A stretch of 34,861 bases of DNA from Clostridia bacterium (GTDB lineage Bacteria > Bacillota > Clostridia > Oscillospirales > CAG-272), in contig JAFTKH010000030.1 of the NCBI GenBank assembly GCA_017453365.1, positions 1 to 34,861 of the forward strand, given 5' to 3'. Each line of letters begins with the position of its first letter. The stretch's first letter is position 1. Positions 1 to 7,505 of this stretch are shown piece by piece. A program made the translations under genes and the position numbers. The notes beneath the pieces were generated by a model. It saw only the letters and a program-made list of their open reading frames with translations. It was not told the DNA's origin and ran no database searches.

Positions 1-441
1 ACAATGGAGGTTCTCCCCGGTAAGGTATTCGGCCACGGCCTTGAGGTTATCTGCCGTCTTGTCGCTACGGGAAGCTTCATCCGCAGATACGGCGAGTACA
101 TAGCCGACGGAACTCCCCTCGAGGGCGGTTACGTTGAGTGCACCTTCAAGAACGATGCGAAGGGCGACCCGCTTGTTACGGGCGAGGGTCTTGTGGCTCT
201 CGGTGTTATGTCCTACGAGATGTTCGAGAGCATGAAGGAGCAGACGCTCAAGATAACGAAGATAGTAGCAGACGACCTTAAGACTATCGGCCTCGACCTT
301 TGGGATATTAAGTTTGAGTTTGGCTACAACGGCGACGAGGTAATCCTTATCGACGAGATAGCCTCGGGCAACATGAGAGTTTACAAGGGCGATACCATAG
401 TTGACCCCGTCGAGCTCACCAAGCTCATTTTGAACAGATAA
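1..441 (+). CDS. purC: SAICAR synthetase (PurC), C-terminal part, 5' end cut by window edge
   Basis: Phosphoribosylaminoimidazole-succinocarboxamide synthase joins CAIR and aspartate using ATP in cytosolic purine synthesis. The frame is open from base 1, so the gene starts upstream; about 146 codons remain of a family normally near 235. Family hallmarks visible are a segment like [18 protein letters not shown], then DIKFEFG and the ATP/metal-site motif [14 protein letters not shown] near the C-terminus. The ATG at position 4 is an internal methionine and not the start. A GC-rich hairpin 22 bp after the stop is the likely transcript end. The assignment is confident from these motifs, although the N-terminal ATP-grasp-like half cannot be seen. 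Confidence 0.93.
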   Translation, partial: TMEVLPGKVFGHGLEVICRLVATGSFIRRYGEYIADGTPLEGGYVECTFKNDAKGDPLVTGEGLVALGVMSYEMFESMKEQTLKITKIVADDLKTIGLDLWDIKFEFGYNGDEVILIDEIASGNMRVYKGDTIVDPVELTKLILNR

Positions 442-462
442 AACAAAAGACAAAACAAAACG

Positions 463-496
463 GCACCCTGCGTTTGACAATATCGGCGCAGGGTGC
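463..496 (+). terminator. Hairpin after purC, overlapping the next promoter
   Basis: A perfect 10-bp inverted repeat (463-472 with 487-496) with a 14-nt loop lies 22 bp past the purC stop. The stem is followed by TATAATATT, not a clean T-run, so it is an imperfect intrinsic terminator. The loop contains the -35 box of the next gene and the descending arm abuts its -10 box. Confidence 0.6.
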
Positions 497-502
497 TATA
501 AT
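474..502 (+). promoter_or_regulatory. Consensus sigma-A-type promoter for the radical SAM gene
   Basis: TTGACA at 474-479 and TATAAT at 497-502 are separated by exactly 17 bp, a full match to the housekeeping consensus. The ATG at 528 lies about 25 bp downstream with a purine-rich ribosome site (GGAAGGAGG) around 515-523. The spacer is largely the descending arm of the upstream hairpin. Confidence 0.88.
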
Positions 503-527
503 ATTACGAAAGCGGGAAGGAGGACTT

Positions 528-1427
528 ATGCGTTACAATAATCTCAGCAGCTACCTGAAGACGAGGTACGGTGGAAAAATCGGTAAAATATGCATTGACG
601 GCGGCTTCTCCTGCCCCAACAGGGACGGAAAATGCGGCACGGGCGGCTGTATCTTCTGCGGAGAGCGCGGCTCCGGCGAGCATATCGACGGTAGAAAACC
701 GATACGCGAGCAAGTAGAGGACGCACTCGCAAGAAGCCGCAGTGACGGATACATCGCCTACTTTCAGAACTTTACAAACACCTATGCCGACGCATCAACG
801 CTCAGGTCACGGTACGACGAGGCACTGTACGATGCACGTATCGTCGCTCTCGCGATAGGCACCCGCCCCGACTGCATAGACGAGGAAATTGCCGAGCTTA
901 TAGCGAGCTATAGGGACAGGCTCGACGTATGGGTAGAGCTCGGCTTACAGAGTGCTTCGGACACCACGGCAGAGCTCATAAACCGAGGCTATAAAACAGA
1001 GGTATACCTAAAGGCAGCCGATATTCTCACAAGGCACGGAATACCGCACGTCACCCATATAATTATAGGCCTTCCCGGTGAAGGGCGAGACGAGGTATTA
1101 AACACAGTCGAGGTTATAAATTCCACGCACCCCTTCGGTGTAAAAATTCACTCCCTCTACGTTATGAAGGGCACGTCTCTTGCCGAAATGTACTTAAAAA
1201 ACCTTTACACGCCCCCTACTCTTTCGGAATTCGTCTCCCTCACAGCAGACGTTATCGAGCGGATAAGACCGGATACCGTTATCCACAGACTCACGGGTGA
1301 CTGCCCTGATGGGCTCTTGCTCGCTCCCGAGTGGAACAGAGATAAAAACGCCGTACTCGCGGCAATACGCCAAGAGCTCGAAAAGAGGAAAACCGAGCAG
1401 GGAAAGCTGTATAGGCCACACAGCTAA
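528..1427 (+). CDS. TIGR01212-family radical SAM protein (YhcC-like)
   Basis: A 299-residue radical SAM protein of the YhcC/TIGR01212 group, whose physiological substrate is not firmly established. The N-terminus carries the cluster region CPNRDGKCGTGGCIFC with cysteines at residues 29, 36, 41 and 44, the last two as CxxC, which should hold the 4Fe-4S cluster. The barrel continues with YFQNFTNTYA, LAIGTRPDC, WVELGLQSA and HIIIGLPGE, all typical of the family. I chose ATG 528 because it follows GGAGGACTT and lies downstream of the promoter; a start at 474 would fall inside the -35 box. It is monocistronic as far as visible. The family assignment is strong; function beyond radical SAM chemistry is unknown. 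Confidence 0.88.
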   Translation: MRYNNLSSYLKTRYGGKIGKICIDGGFSCPNRDGKCGTGGCIFCGERGSGEHIDGRKPIREQVEDALARSRSDGYIAYFQNFTNTYADASTLRSRYDEALYDARIVALAIGTRPDCIDEEIAELIASYRDRLDVWVELGLQSASDTTAELINRGYKTEVYLKAADILTRHGIPHVTHIIIGLPGEGRDEVLNTVEVINSTHPFGVKIHSLYVMKGTSLAEMYLKNLYTPPTLSEFVSLTADVIERIRPDTVIHRLTGDCPDGLLLAPEWNRDKNAVLAAIRQELEKRKTEQGKLYRPHS

Positions 1428-1632
1428 AGAACCCGGCAGTTATTTAAAATCATTCCGCTACCGCAATCACCGCACAATCCTTAAAACAAAGAAACTGTTT
1501 TCTCTATTCTTTCAAAGCATTGACTGCCAATACAACTCCACTTTATCATTCTTCAAGACATCACGCAAACTACTCTTCCACAATTCCACTGTGATATCCT
1601 ATTTTATTATATAGTGATTATACTCCCTTAAT

Positions 1633-2040
1633 CTACTTATTATCCTTCTGCTTCAGCCTTCTTTCATTTCGCTTCATCTCCTGATGAGCGGTTATGTACA
1701 TATTTATCGTATTATCAAGTGTTTCACCGAGGGCGGACCGCATTTTTTGCGGCATCGTCCTCGTTTTTCTGTATAGGGTAAGCAGACGCAATTCGTCCTC
1801 GGAGAGCTCGGACGACGTGCTCGAGAGCGGGATATCCATAAGCTCGCCGATGTTCATACGGAATATCTCCGAGAGCTCACCCAGCATCTTCATAAACGAT
1901 GCAGAGCGGCCGCGCCGCCAATTGTTCACCGTCTTCTCGCGAAGGCCTACGGCACGCTCGAAGGCGGCGTCACTGTCATATTCGGCCTCGATAAGAGACA
2001 GAAGCCTTTCCCTTATCTTCTCTGTATTCTCATTTTTCAT
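1633..2040 (-). CDS. XRE-type helix-turn-helix regulator
   Basis: A 135-residue cytosolic protein with a probable XRE/Cro-type DNA-binding domain at roughly residues 5-70: an AFERAVGLREKTVNNWRRGRS segment fits helices 2 and 3, followed by the FMKMLGELSEIFRMNIGELMDI helices usual at the end of this domain. The C-terminal half is charged and helical without a recognised effector domain. Its ATG overlaps the stop of the flavin reductase gene by four bases (ATGA), so translation is probably coupled and the three genes form one transcript. It may regulate its own operon, but no operator was identified. About 205 bp of AT-rich sequence lies between it and the convergent radical SAM gene; I see no clear terminator there. 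Confidence 0.8.
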   Translation of the reverse strand: MKNENTEKIRERLLSLIEAEYDSDAAFERAVGLREKTVNNWRRGRSASFMKMLGELSEIFRMNIGELMDIPLSSTSSELSEDELRLLTLYRKTRTMPQKMRSALGETLDNTINMYITAHQEMKRNERRLKQKDNK

Positions 2041-2717
2041 CTTTTTCGACCTTTCCTCCCCTTATAACCGGGGGCGGTTACGTAGAATGGCTGCTTTTCT
2101 GCTCCCGTTTTCTCGCTTTCGGCTGATACCCGCGTTGCGTTTTTGTACCTTTTCTCCTGCTTCTTTTTCGTACTGAAGCCGAATTTACCAAGCTTCTCGC
2201 CGAGGGCAAAATATTCTCCGTGGGCATAAGCGAGGAGTCCCGCACGGTCAAGCTCAAGCCTCCCGTCCTTACCGAGTATACTTTCGTCACAGGACACGTT
2301 CACAATATCAGCGACAAATACGTCGTGCGTTCCCATACTAATAACGTCTGTGACCTTACATTCAAGGGCGAGCGGCGACTCTGCCACAGTTGGCGGTGCG
2401 ACGCATTTACTCTCCGCTTTTGTGAGTCCGCACTCGTGCCATTTATCCACCTTCGCACCCGTATATATGCCCGCATAATCGACCGCCCACGCCATTTTCT
2501 CCGTGGTGAGATTGATAACGAACTCTCCACGCTCGCGAAGGAGCCCGTGCGAGTAGCGCTCGGGGCGCACCGAAACGTACGTCCTCGGCGGTATTGTCGA
2601 GAGGATGCCCGTCCATCCGATGGTGATAATATTACTCTTTTCCGAGTCGCCGACCGTGACAAGCACGGGAGGAAGGGGTGCTGTCAGAGCACCTGCTTTA
2701 AGATTTACTCTCTTCAT
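2037..2717 (-). CDS. Flavin reductase-like FMN-binding split-barrel protein
   Basis: A 226-residue protein of the flavin reductase-like family (FMN-binding split barrel), which binds FMN and generally reduces flavins or small substrates with NAD(P)H. The first ~170 residues show the family pattern: PLPPVLVTVGDSEKSNIITIGWTG at the N-terminus, then TYVSVRPERYSHGLL and FVINLTTEKMAWAVDY, and a late GEYFALGEKLGKFGFS. The last ~45 residues are a lysine/arginine-rich tail without recognised motifs. The start overlaps the end of the upstream dehydrogenase by 20 bp and the stop overlaps the XRE gene. The physiological substrate cannot be read from the sequence. Confidence 0.87.
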   Translation of the reverse strand: MKRVNLKAGALTAPLPPVLVTVGDSEKSNIITIGWTGILSTIPPRTYVSVRPERYSHGLLRERGEFVINLTTEKMAWAVDYAGIYTGAKVDKWHECGLTKAESKCVAPPTVAESPLALECKVTDVISMGTHDVFVADIVNVSCDESILGKDGRLELDRAGLLAYAHGEYFALGEKLGKFGFSTKKKQEKRYKNATRVSAESEKTGAEKQPFYVTAPGYKGRKGRKR

Positions 2718-3495
2718 TTTTGGAACCGCCCTTTCTTTGCATCATTATCCATGCCCTCGAAAGTATTCCGTCGGGCAGCAGCTTAAAGAGCAGATGCTGA
2801 AGCCTCGTGAACCAATTCGTGACGTACATCTTCCGTCCCTTGAGCGAAGCCCTCACACAGCCGCGAACGACACGGCGGCAGGAGAGAAGCGGCCACATTC
2901 TTTTCGGGCGCGTTACGTCCGCACGCGAAAGTGCCTTGCCTATAAACTCCGTATCAACCCAGCCCGGACAGAAGCAGGTAACATAAATCCCGCGCTCACC
3001 GAGCTCGTAGTAAAGAGCCTTCGAGTAATGGAGGACGAAGGCCTTACTCGCCGCATAGACGTTAAAGCCGTAGAGCGGTGTAAAGCACGAGCCGCTTCCG
3101 AGCTGTATGACCCTGCTGCCCCGAGTCATAAAGGGGACGGTCAGATTGGTTATCGTGACAAGAGCCTTCACGTTGAGGTCTATCATACGCTCCATGTCAC
3201 TCTCGGGAAGCTCGTCAAATCTGCCAAAGTTTCCAAAGCCTGCGGCGTTGATAAGAAACCCGACCTCGGGTCGCTCACTCTCGAGTGCCTCTCGTATTTT
3301 TTCTATTCCCTCACCGGAGGTAAGGTCGGCGGGAATTATTTTCGCATTTATCCCGAGCTCCTCTGCAAGCGCCTCCATTCTCTCGGCGCGTCTTGCTACG
3401 AGCCAAAACTCACTAGCAAGGCGGCGCTCCGCAAGCTCCCTTACAAACTGCTCGCCGATTCCGCTCGACGCTCCCGTTATAATAGCAATACTCAT
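2698..3495 (-). CDS. Short-chain dehydrogenase/reductase (SDR)
   Basis: A 265-residue classical SDR oxidoreductase with a Rossmann fold. Visible are the nucleotide-binding TGASSGIG (residues 7-14), NAAG (84-87), catalytic Ser137 in LGSGS, and Tyr148-x3-Lys152. The tail (about residues 195-265) is basic and partly hydrophobic, as in SDRs acting on lipid-like substrates, but substrate is unknown. It is first gene of a three-gene overlapping operon with the flavin reductase and an XRE regulator, suggesting a small redox unit. A ribosome site AAGGAGAACC precedes the ATG. I found no convincing promoter between it and the dusB terminator upstream. Confidence 0.9.
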   Translation of the reverse strand: MSIAIITGASSGIGEQFVRELAERRLASEFWLVARRAERMEALAEELGINAKIIPADLTSGEGIEKIREALESERPEVGFLINAAGFGNFGRFDELPESDMERMIDLNVKALVTITNLTVPFMTRGSRVIQLGSGSCFTPLYGFNVYAASKAFVLHYSKALYYELGERGIYVTCFCPGWVDTEFIGKALSRADVTRPKRMWPLLSCRRVVRGCVRASLKGRKMYVTNWFTRLQHLLFKLLPDGILSRAWIMMQRKGGSKNEESKS

Positions 3496-3562
3496 ACGGT
3501 TCTCCTTTTTTAATAATTTAATAGAGCTCTATAATATTATTCCCTTGAATATTCCTCTTCGG

Positions 3563-3593
3563 AAAACAAAAACCGAGCACGAAGACTCGGTTT
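3563..3593 (-). terminator. Rho-independent terminator for dusB
   Basis: An 8-bp stem (3570-3577 with 3586-3593, core CCGAG/CTCGG) with an 8-nt loop is followed on the minus strand by TTTTTGTTTT. It lies about 50 bp past the dusB stop and before the SDR gene, separating the two transcripts. Confidence 0.85.
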
Positions 3594-3642
3594 ACGCCCT
3601 CTATCATAATTTTAGCACAAATTACGAAGAAAGTAAATAATT

Positions 3643-4635
3643 TTACGAATTTTCACCATTCGCCTTCGCAAAATACGAAAGAAGTGTCTTGACCTCCTCC
3701 GAGCTCTCGGCGCGGTTTATACTCGCCCGCAGGGCAGAGGCCCCGCGAAAGGACGTGAAATAAGCCGCTATCTGCTTTCGCGCCTCCACAACCGCGACTC
3801 GCTCTCCCTTTTCACGTACAGAAAGGCGAAGCTGCTCAAGCGCTGTATCAATCCTCTCGCCAAGAGACGGCGGTGTGTAGCTCTCGCCGAAGATTGCAGC
3901 GCGTATCTCTGCAAATACAAACGGATTTCCTACAGCGCCACGCCCTACGGCTATACCGTCAGCTCCCGTCTCACGAAGCATAGCAAGAGCCTCCTCGCCC
4001 GAGGTGACGTCCCCGTTCGCTATTACGGGAATATGAACGCTTTTCTTTACATTTTTGATTATTTCTCTATCTGCTCTGCCCGAATAAAACTCCACACGGG
4101 TGCGCCCATGCACGGTAATAAGCGAGGCGCCGCCGTCCTCTGCCGCCATAGCGCATTCGACGGCATTACGGTTCTCGCCGTCAATTCCCGCGCGCAGCTT
4201 CACCGTAACAGGGACGGGTGACGTGCCCCTCACCGTCAAGACGATTTTCCGTATCAGCTCGGGGTCGCGCATAAGCGCCGAGCCCTCGCCGTTTTTAAAT
4301 ATCTTATTTACGGGGCAGCCCATATTTATATCTACGGCAAAGGGGCGTACAAAGCCCTCGTTAGGCTCTCTTGCAAGGAGTATTTCTGCCGCGTGCGCCA
4401 TGACGTCGGGCTCGCTGCCGAATATCTGCACCGCGACAGGCCCCTCCTCTTCCCTTATAGCGGCGAGCGAAAACGTCTTCGCATCTCCGAAGGTCACCGC
4501 CTTCGCGCTCACCATTTCGGTTGTGGAAAACTCCGCACCGTATCTTTTTGCGAGCGTTCGCATAGCGCTGTCGGTATACCCTGCCATCGGCGCCAGAGAT
4601 AGTCCGTATTTAAATTCGTAATTTCCAAGCTTCAT
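3643..4635 (-). CDS. dusB: tRNA-dihydrouridine synthase
   Basis: An FMN-dependent enzyme that reduces uridine to dihydrouridine in the tRNA D-loop. The 330-residue length fits DusB. The N-terminus has LAPMAGYTDSAMRTLAKRYGA with TEMVSAKA; the catalytic cysteine is Cys107 in NMGCPVNKI, followed by GEGSALM; HGRTR (176-180) and the phosphate-binding IANGDV and GIAVGRGAVGNPF complete the flavin barrel. The C-terminal helical part carries the usual YFTSFRGASALRASINRAESSEE segment. The ATG is preceded by GAGGTA. It is monocistronic between its own terminator and a repeat-filled region whose nearest hairpin (4652-4679) lies in its leader. Which Dus subfamily specificity applies is inferred. Confidence 0.93.
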   Translation of the reverse strand: MKLGNYEFKYGLSLAPMAGYTDSAMRTLAKRYGAEFSTTEMVSAKAVTFGDAKTFSLAAIREEEGPVAVQIFGSEPDVMAHAAEILLAREPNEGFVRPFAVDINMGCPVNKIFKNGEGSALMRDPELIRKIVLTVRGTSPVPVTVKLRAGIDGENRNAVECAMAAEDGGASLITVHGRTRVEFYSGRADREIIKNVKKSVHIPVIANGDVTSGEEALAMLRETGADGIAVGRGAVGNPFVFAEIRAAIFGESYTPPSLGERIDTALEQLRLSVREKGERVAVVEARKQIAAYFTSFRGASALRASINRAESSEEVKTLLSYFAKANGENS

Positions 4636-4651
4636 AGCTACCTCTATGACT

Positions 4652-4679
4652 GTGGGCTGCCACGGTTATGACAGCCCAC
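4652..4679 (-). other. Hairpin in the dusB leader
   Basis: A perfect 8-bp stem (GTGGGCTG 4652-4659 with CAGCCCAC 4672-4679) and 12-nt loop lie 16 bp upstream of the dusB ATG. On the plus strand the stem is followed by TTTGTTTATAT, resembling a terminator, but no plus-strand gene enters it. It directly adjoins a partial copy of the tandem repeat at 4690-4964, so it may be that copy's variable tip. Confidence 0.55.
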
Positions 4680-4689
4680 TTTGTTTATA

Positions 4690-4964
4690 TCAAACGGAAG
4701 TTTAAACCAAATGTACCGCGCTCTTGGCGAGTGGATTTTAAGGTTAAGGTTTCGTTCTTTTGACCGAAGGCGCGAACAGTTACAAAGATAAACCTTTGCA
4801 ACTGGACCCTACGTCGAGCTTGTCAAAAAACGGAGATTTATGCCGGCAAGCCGCTTTGTTTTGAACGAGTGGATTTTGTGCAGAAATTTTTGTTCTTTTG
4901 ACCGAAGGCGTAGATACCTACGTCGAGCTTGTCAAAAAACGGAAATTTATGCCAAAATACACCG
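4690..4964. repeat. Tandem palindromic repeat, two full units and one partial
   Basis: This occupies most of the 337-bp gene-free stretch between dusB and nrdD. Unit A is 4728-4844 and unit B is 4866-4953. They share CGAGTGGATTTT (4728, 4866), GTTCTTTTGACCGAAGGCG (4754, 4892) and a right block of about 37 bp (CCTACGTCGAGCTTGTC start, at 4808 and 4917). The shared right end (TCAAA..ACGGA.ATTTA.GCC....CCG) also occurs at 4690-4718, a third partial copy. Outer TTTTGAC/GTCAAAA arms make each unit a hairpin. The tips differ: unit A carries an extra 11-bp stem (4777-4787/4794-4804, one mismatch), unit B a short GTAG/CTAC tip. No protein is encoded. Confidence 0.8.
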
Positions 4965-4972
4965 TTCAAGGA

Positions 4973-7147
4973 TTAGAGATGCAATACTCTTTCCTTAATC
5001 TCCTGCGTTCTTCCCTGATTCCAATACTGCGTTCCAATGTATCCGCAGGTCCTGCGGGCAACGTTCATCTTCGACTGGTCGCGGTTGTGGCAGACGGGAC
5101 ACTCCCATACGAGCTTTCCGTCCTCGTCCTCGCCAATCTCTATCTCACCGTCGTAGCCGCATACCTGGCAAAAATCGCTCTTCGTATTCAGCTCCGCGTA
5201 CATTATGTGGTCGTAGATAAACTCCATAACACCGAGAACTGCCTCAATGTTGTTCTGCATATCGGGCACCTCGACGTAGGATATCGCTCCGCCGGGCGAG
5301 AGCTTCTGGAATTTCGCCTCGAGCTTCAGCTTCGAGAAGGCATCTATCGGCTCGGTCACGTGCACGTGGTAGGAGTTGGTAATATAGTTTCTGTCGGTAA
5401 CCCCCTTCACAATGCCGAAACGGTTCTGCAAGCATTTCGCAAACTTATAGGTCGTGCTCTCAAGGGGTGTTCCGTAAAGAGAATAGTCGATATTCTCCGC
5501 TGCCTTCCATTTTGCGGTATATTCGTTAAGCTTCTTCATAATGGTAAGACCAAGCTCCTCGCCCTCGGGCTCGGTAAGCTTCTTGCCGTTAAGAGCGTAT
5601 ACGCACTCCCAAAGCCCCGCATATCCGAGCGAGAGCGTGGAGTAGCCGCCGTGAAGGTATTTGTCTATAGTCTCGCCCTTCGCAATTCGCGTAAGAGCAC
5701 CGTACTGCCAAAGGATAGGAGCGGCATCGGAGAGGGTTCCCGAGAGTCTCTCGTGGCGGCACTGCAGGGCTCTGTGACAGAGCTCCATACGCTCGTCGAA
5801 TATCTCCCAGAACTTATCCATATTACCCTCTGCGGAGAGACCGATGTCTACAAGGTTAACCGTAACGACTCCCTGATTAAAGCGGCCGTAATATTTCGGC
5901 TTACCTTCCTCGTCGACGTAAGGAGTTAAGAAGCTGCGGCAGCCCATACAGGTGTAGCAGTGTCCCTCTCCGTTTTTATCCACCTTACTCTCGAGCATTA
6001 TCTTCTCGGAGATATAGTCGGGAACCATACGCTTCGCCGTGCATTTAGCGGCAAGCTCGGTAAGATAATAATACTTTGTGCCGGGACGTACGTTATCCTC
6101 CTCGAGCACGTAGATAAGCTTCGGGAAGGCGGGGGTGATATAAACACCCGCCTCATTCTTAACGCCCTGATATCTCTGTATGAGCGTTTCCTCAATAATC
6201 ATAGCAAGGTCGGCACGCTCAGCCTCGTTCTTCGCCTCTCCGAGATACATAAAGACGGTGATGAAGGGAGCCTGCCCGTTCGTCGTCAGAAGTGTGACCA
6301 CCTGATACTGAATACACTGAACACCCTTTCTTACCTCCTCGCGAAGGCGTCCCTCCGTAATCTTCGAGATAGCCTCGGAGTCAGTAACTCCAACCTCGGC
6401 AAGCTCACGCGTCACGGAGTTGCGTATTTTATCGCGGCTGACCTGCACGAAGGGAGCGAGGTGCGTTAAGCTTATCGACTGGCCGCCGTACTGATTGGAC
6501 GCTACCTGCGCTATTATCTGTGTTGCGATATTGCAGGCGGTGGAGAAGCTGTGCGGCTTCTCTATCATAGTCCCGCTGATGACCGTACCGTTCTCGAGCA
6601 TATCCTCAAGGTTTACAAGATCGCAGTTATGCATATGCTGTGCGAAATAATCGGCGTCGTGGAAATGTATAATTCCTTCCTCGTGCGCCTTTACGATATC
6701 CTCGGGAAGAAGTATTCTTCTCGTAATATCCTTCGATACCTCGCCTGCCATATAATCACGCTGAACACTGTTGACGGTAGGGTTCTTGTTCGCGTTCTCC
6801 TGCTTGACCTCCTCGTTATTACACTCGATAAGAGACATTATCTTATCGTCGGTCGTATTGGACTTTCTGACGAGCTCTCTTTTATATCTGTACGTTATGT
6901 ACGCCTTCGCAAGGTCGAATGCACCGAGCTTCATTATTTCGCGCTCAACGAGATCCTGCACCTCCTCGACACCCGCGGAGCGAGCGAAATCAAGGCAGGT
7001 TCTTTCAACAGAAAAGGCAATAGTATCAATAGCGGCCTCGCTTATTCTATTCTTCTCTTCGACGGCCAAATTTGCCTTTTTAACAGCAGCTGCAATCTTC
7101 TCTCTGTCGAATACAACCTCTGCTCCGTTTCTCTTAATGAGCTTCAT
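4973..7147 (-). CDS. nrdD: Anaerobic (class III) ribonucleoside-triphosphate reductase
   Basis: A 724-residue glycyl-radical enzyme that makes dNTPs from NTPs under anoxia, using formate in classic members. An ATP-cone allosteric domain fills residues 1 to ~90 (KLIKRNGAEVVFDREKI), followed by the large barrel with HMHNCDLVN, PHSFSTACNIATQI and GHCYTCMGCRSF. A C-terminal zinc site uses Cys660, 663, 683 and 686, and the radical loop is RTCGYIG with Gly702. I chose ATG 7147, preceded by GAAGAGGATTGTATT and downstream of a consensus promoter; extending to 7234 would run through that promoter. The activase gene nrdG, often adjacent, is absent here: the repeat region follows directly. Two NrdR boxes indicate repression when dNTPs are high. 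Confidence 0.97.
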   Translation of the reverse strand: MKLIKRNGAEVVFDREKIAAAVKKANLAVEEKNRISEAAIDTIAFSVERTCLDFARSAGVEEVQDLVEREIMKLGAFDLAKAYITYRYKRELVRKSNTTDDKIMSLIECNNEEVKQENANKNPTVNSVQRDYMAGEVSKDITRRILLPEDIVKAHEEGIIHFHDADYFAQHMHNCDLVNLEDMLENGTVISGTMIEKPHSFSTACNIATQIIAQVASNQYGGQSISLTHLAPFVQVSRDKIRNSVTRELAEVGVTDSEAISKITEGRLREEVRKGVQCIQYQVVTLLTTNGQAPFITVFMYLGEAKNEAERADLAMIIEETLIQRYQGVKNEAGVYITPAFPKLIYVLEEDNVRPGTKYYYLTELAAKCTAKRMVPDYISEKIMLESKVDKNGEGHCYTCMGCRSFLTPYVDEEGKPKYYGRFNQGVVTVNLVDIGLSAEGNMDKFWEIFDERMELCHRALQCRHERLSGTLSDAAPILWQYGALTRIAKGETIDKYLHGGYSTLSLGYAGLWECVYALNGKKLTEPEGEELGLTIMKKLNEYTAKWKAAENIDYSLYGTPLESTTYKFAKCLQNRFGIVKGVTDRNYITNSYHVHVTEPIDAFSKLKLEAKFQKLSPGGAISYVEVPDMQNNIEAVLGVMEFIYDHIMYAELNTKSDFCQVCGYDGEIEIGEDEDGKLVWECPVCHNRDQSKMNVARRTCGYIGTQYWNQGRTQEIKERVLHL

Positions 7148-7193
7148 AATACAATCCTCTTCATAATAAAGTTTAAAAATCGTGAGTGCTCCC

Positions 7194-7222
7194 ATTATAC
7201 ACCATATATTGTGTTTTGTCAA
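7194..7222 (-). promoter_or_regulatory. Consensus promoter of nrdD
   Basis: On the minus strand TTGACA (plus coordinates 7217-7222) and TATAAT (7194-7199) are 17 bp apart. The spacer is almost entirely NrdR box 1. The promoter lies about 47 bp upstream of the chosen nrdD ATG. Confidence 0.92.
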
Positions 7223-7246
7223 GGGGATAATCACAACATCTTGTGT
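7199..7246 (-). promoter_or_regulatory. Pair of NrdR boxes controlling nrdD
   Basis: Box 1, ACACCATATATTGTGT at 7199-7214, matches the NrdR consensus ACACWATATATWGTGT at 15 of 16 positions. Box 2, TCACAACATCTTGTGT at 7231-7246, matches at 13 of 16. Their starts are 32 bp apart, about three helical turns, the spacing known for NrdR operator pairs. Box 1 sits between -35 and -10, so NrdR binding should block RNA polymerase. The rest of the 7148-7505 gene-free stretch is AT-rich and holds only the promoter of the plus-strand exporter. Confidence 0.88.
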
Positions 7247-7459
7247 TTTTCATCAATTTACCAAACCGACCAAACGTATATAATTAGACAATAAATCGGA
7301 GAAAAATTTGTATACTTTTCCCCTTCTTCAATTGATAAGCTAGATAAAACGGGGCAGATTATTTCCTCACTTGTTGAATATCGACAAAAAACGGCAATTT
7401 TTTTCTATTATTATCTCAACTGAAATTTCTTCTGCCTCTTCCATTTAACATTTTAATTA

Positions 7460-7468
7460 TGCTATAAT
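7460..7468 (+). promoter_or_regulatory. Extended -10 promoter of the DMT exporter
   Basis: TGCTATAAT (7460-7468) is an extended -10 element. No good -35 hexamer is found at 16-18 bp, which is common for extended -10 promoters. The ATG at 7506 lies 37 bp downstream behind GAGAGGAAAGAG. Confidence 0.7.
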
Positions 7469-7505
7469 TACATACAAGAGAAAAACGAGAGGAAAGAGAC
7501 AGTTA

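Noticed and set aside
1428..1632. Possible gene or terminator in the AT-rich gap
   Set aside because: The open frame through it (to 1614) overlaps the radical SAM gene and has no ribosome site; only a weak AAAACA/TGTTTT hairpin is visible.
4636..4972. CRISPR-like array at the repeat region
   Set aside because: Units are palindromic and differ in length with no regular spacers, and no cas gene is nearby.
4898..5929. 343-codon open frame on the plus strand
   Set aside because: It is antisense to nrdD, whose motifs are unmistakable, and starts within the repeat region without a ribosome site.
7148..7234. N-terminal extension of nrdD by 29 residues
   Set aside because: It would translate through the nrdD promoter and NrdR box; the ATP-cone starts at the chosen ATG.
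7380..7412. Segment resembling the right end of the tandem repeat (CGACAAAAAACGGCAATTT)
   Set aside because: The match is short and low in complexity and no hairpin arm precedes it; not enough to call another copy.
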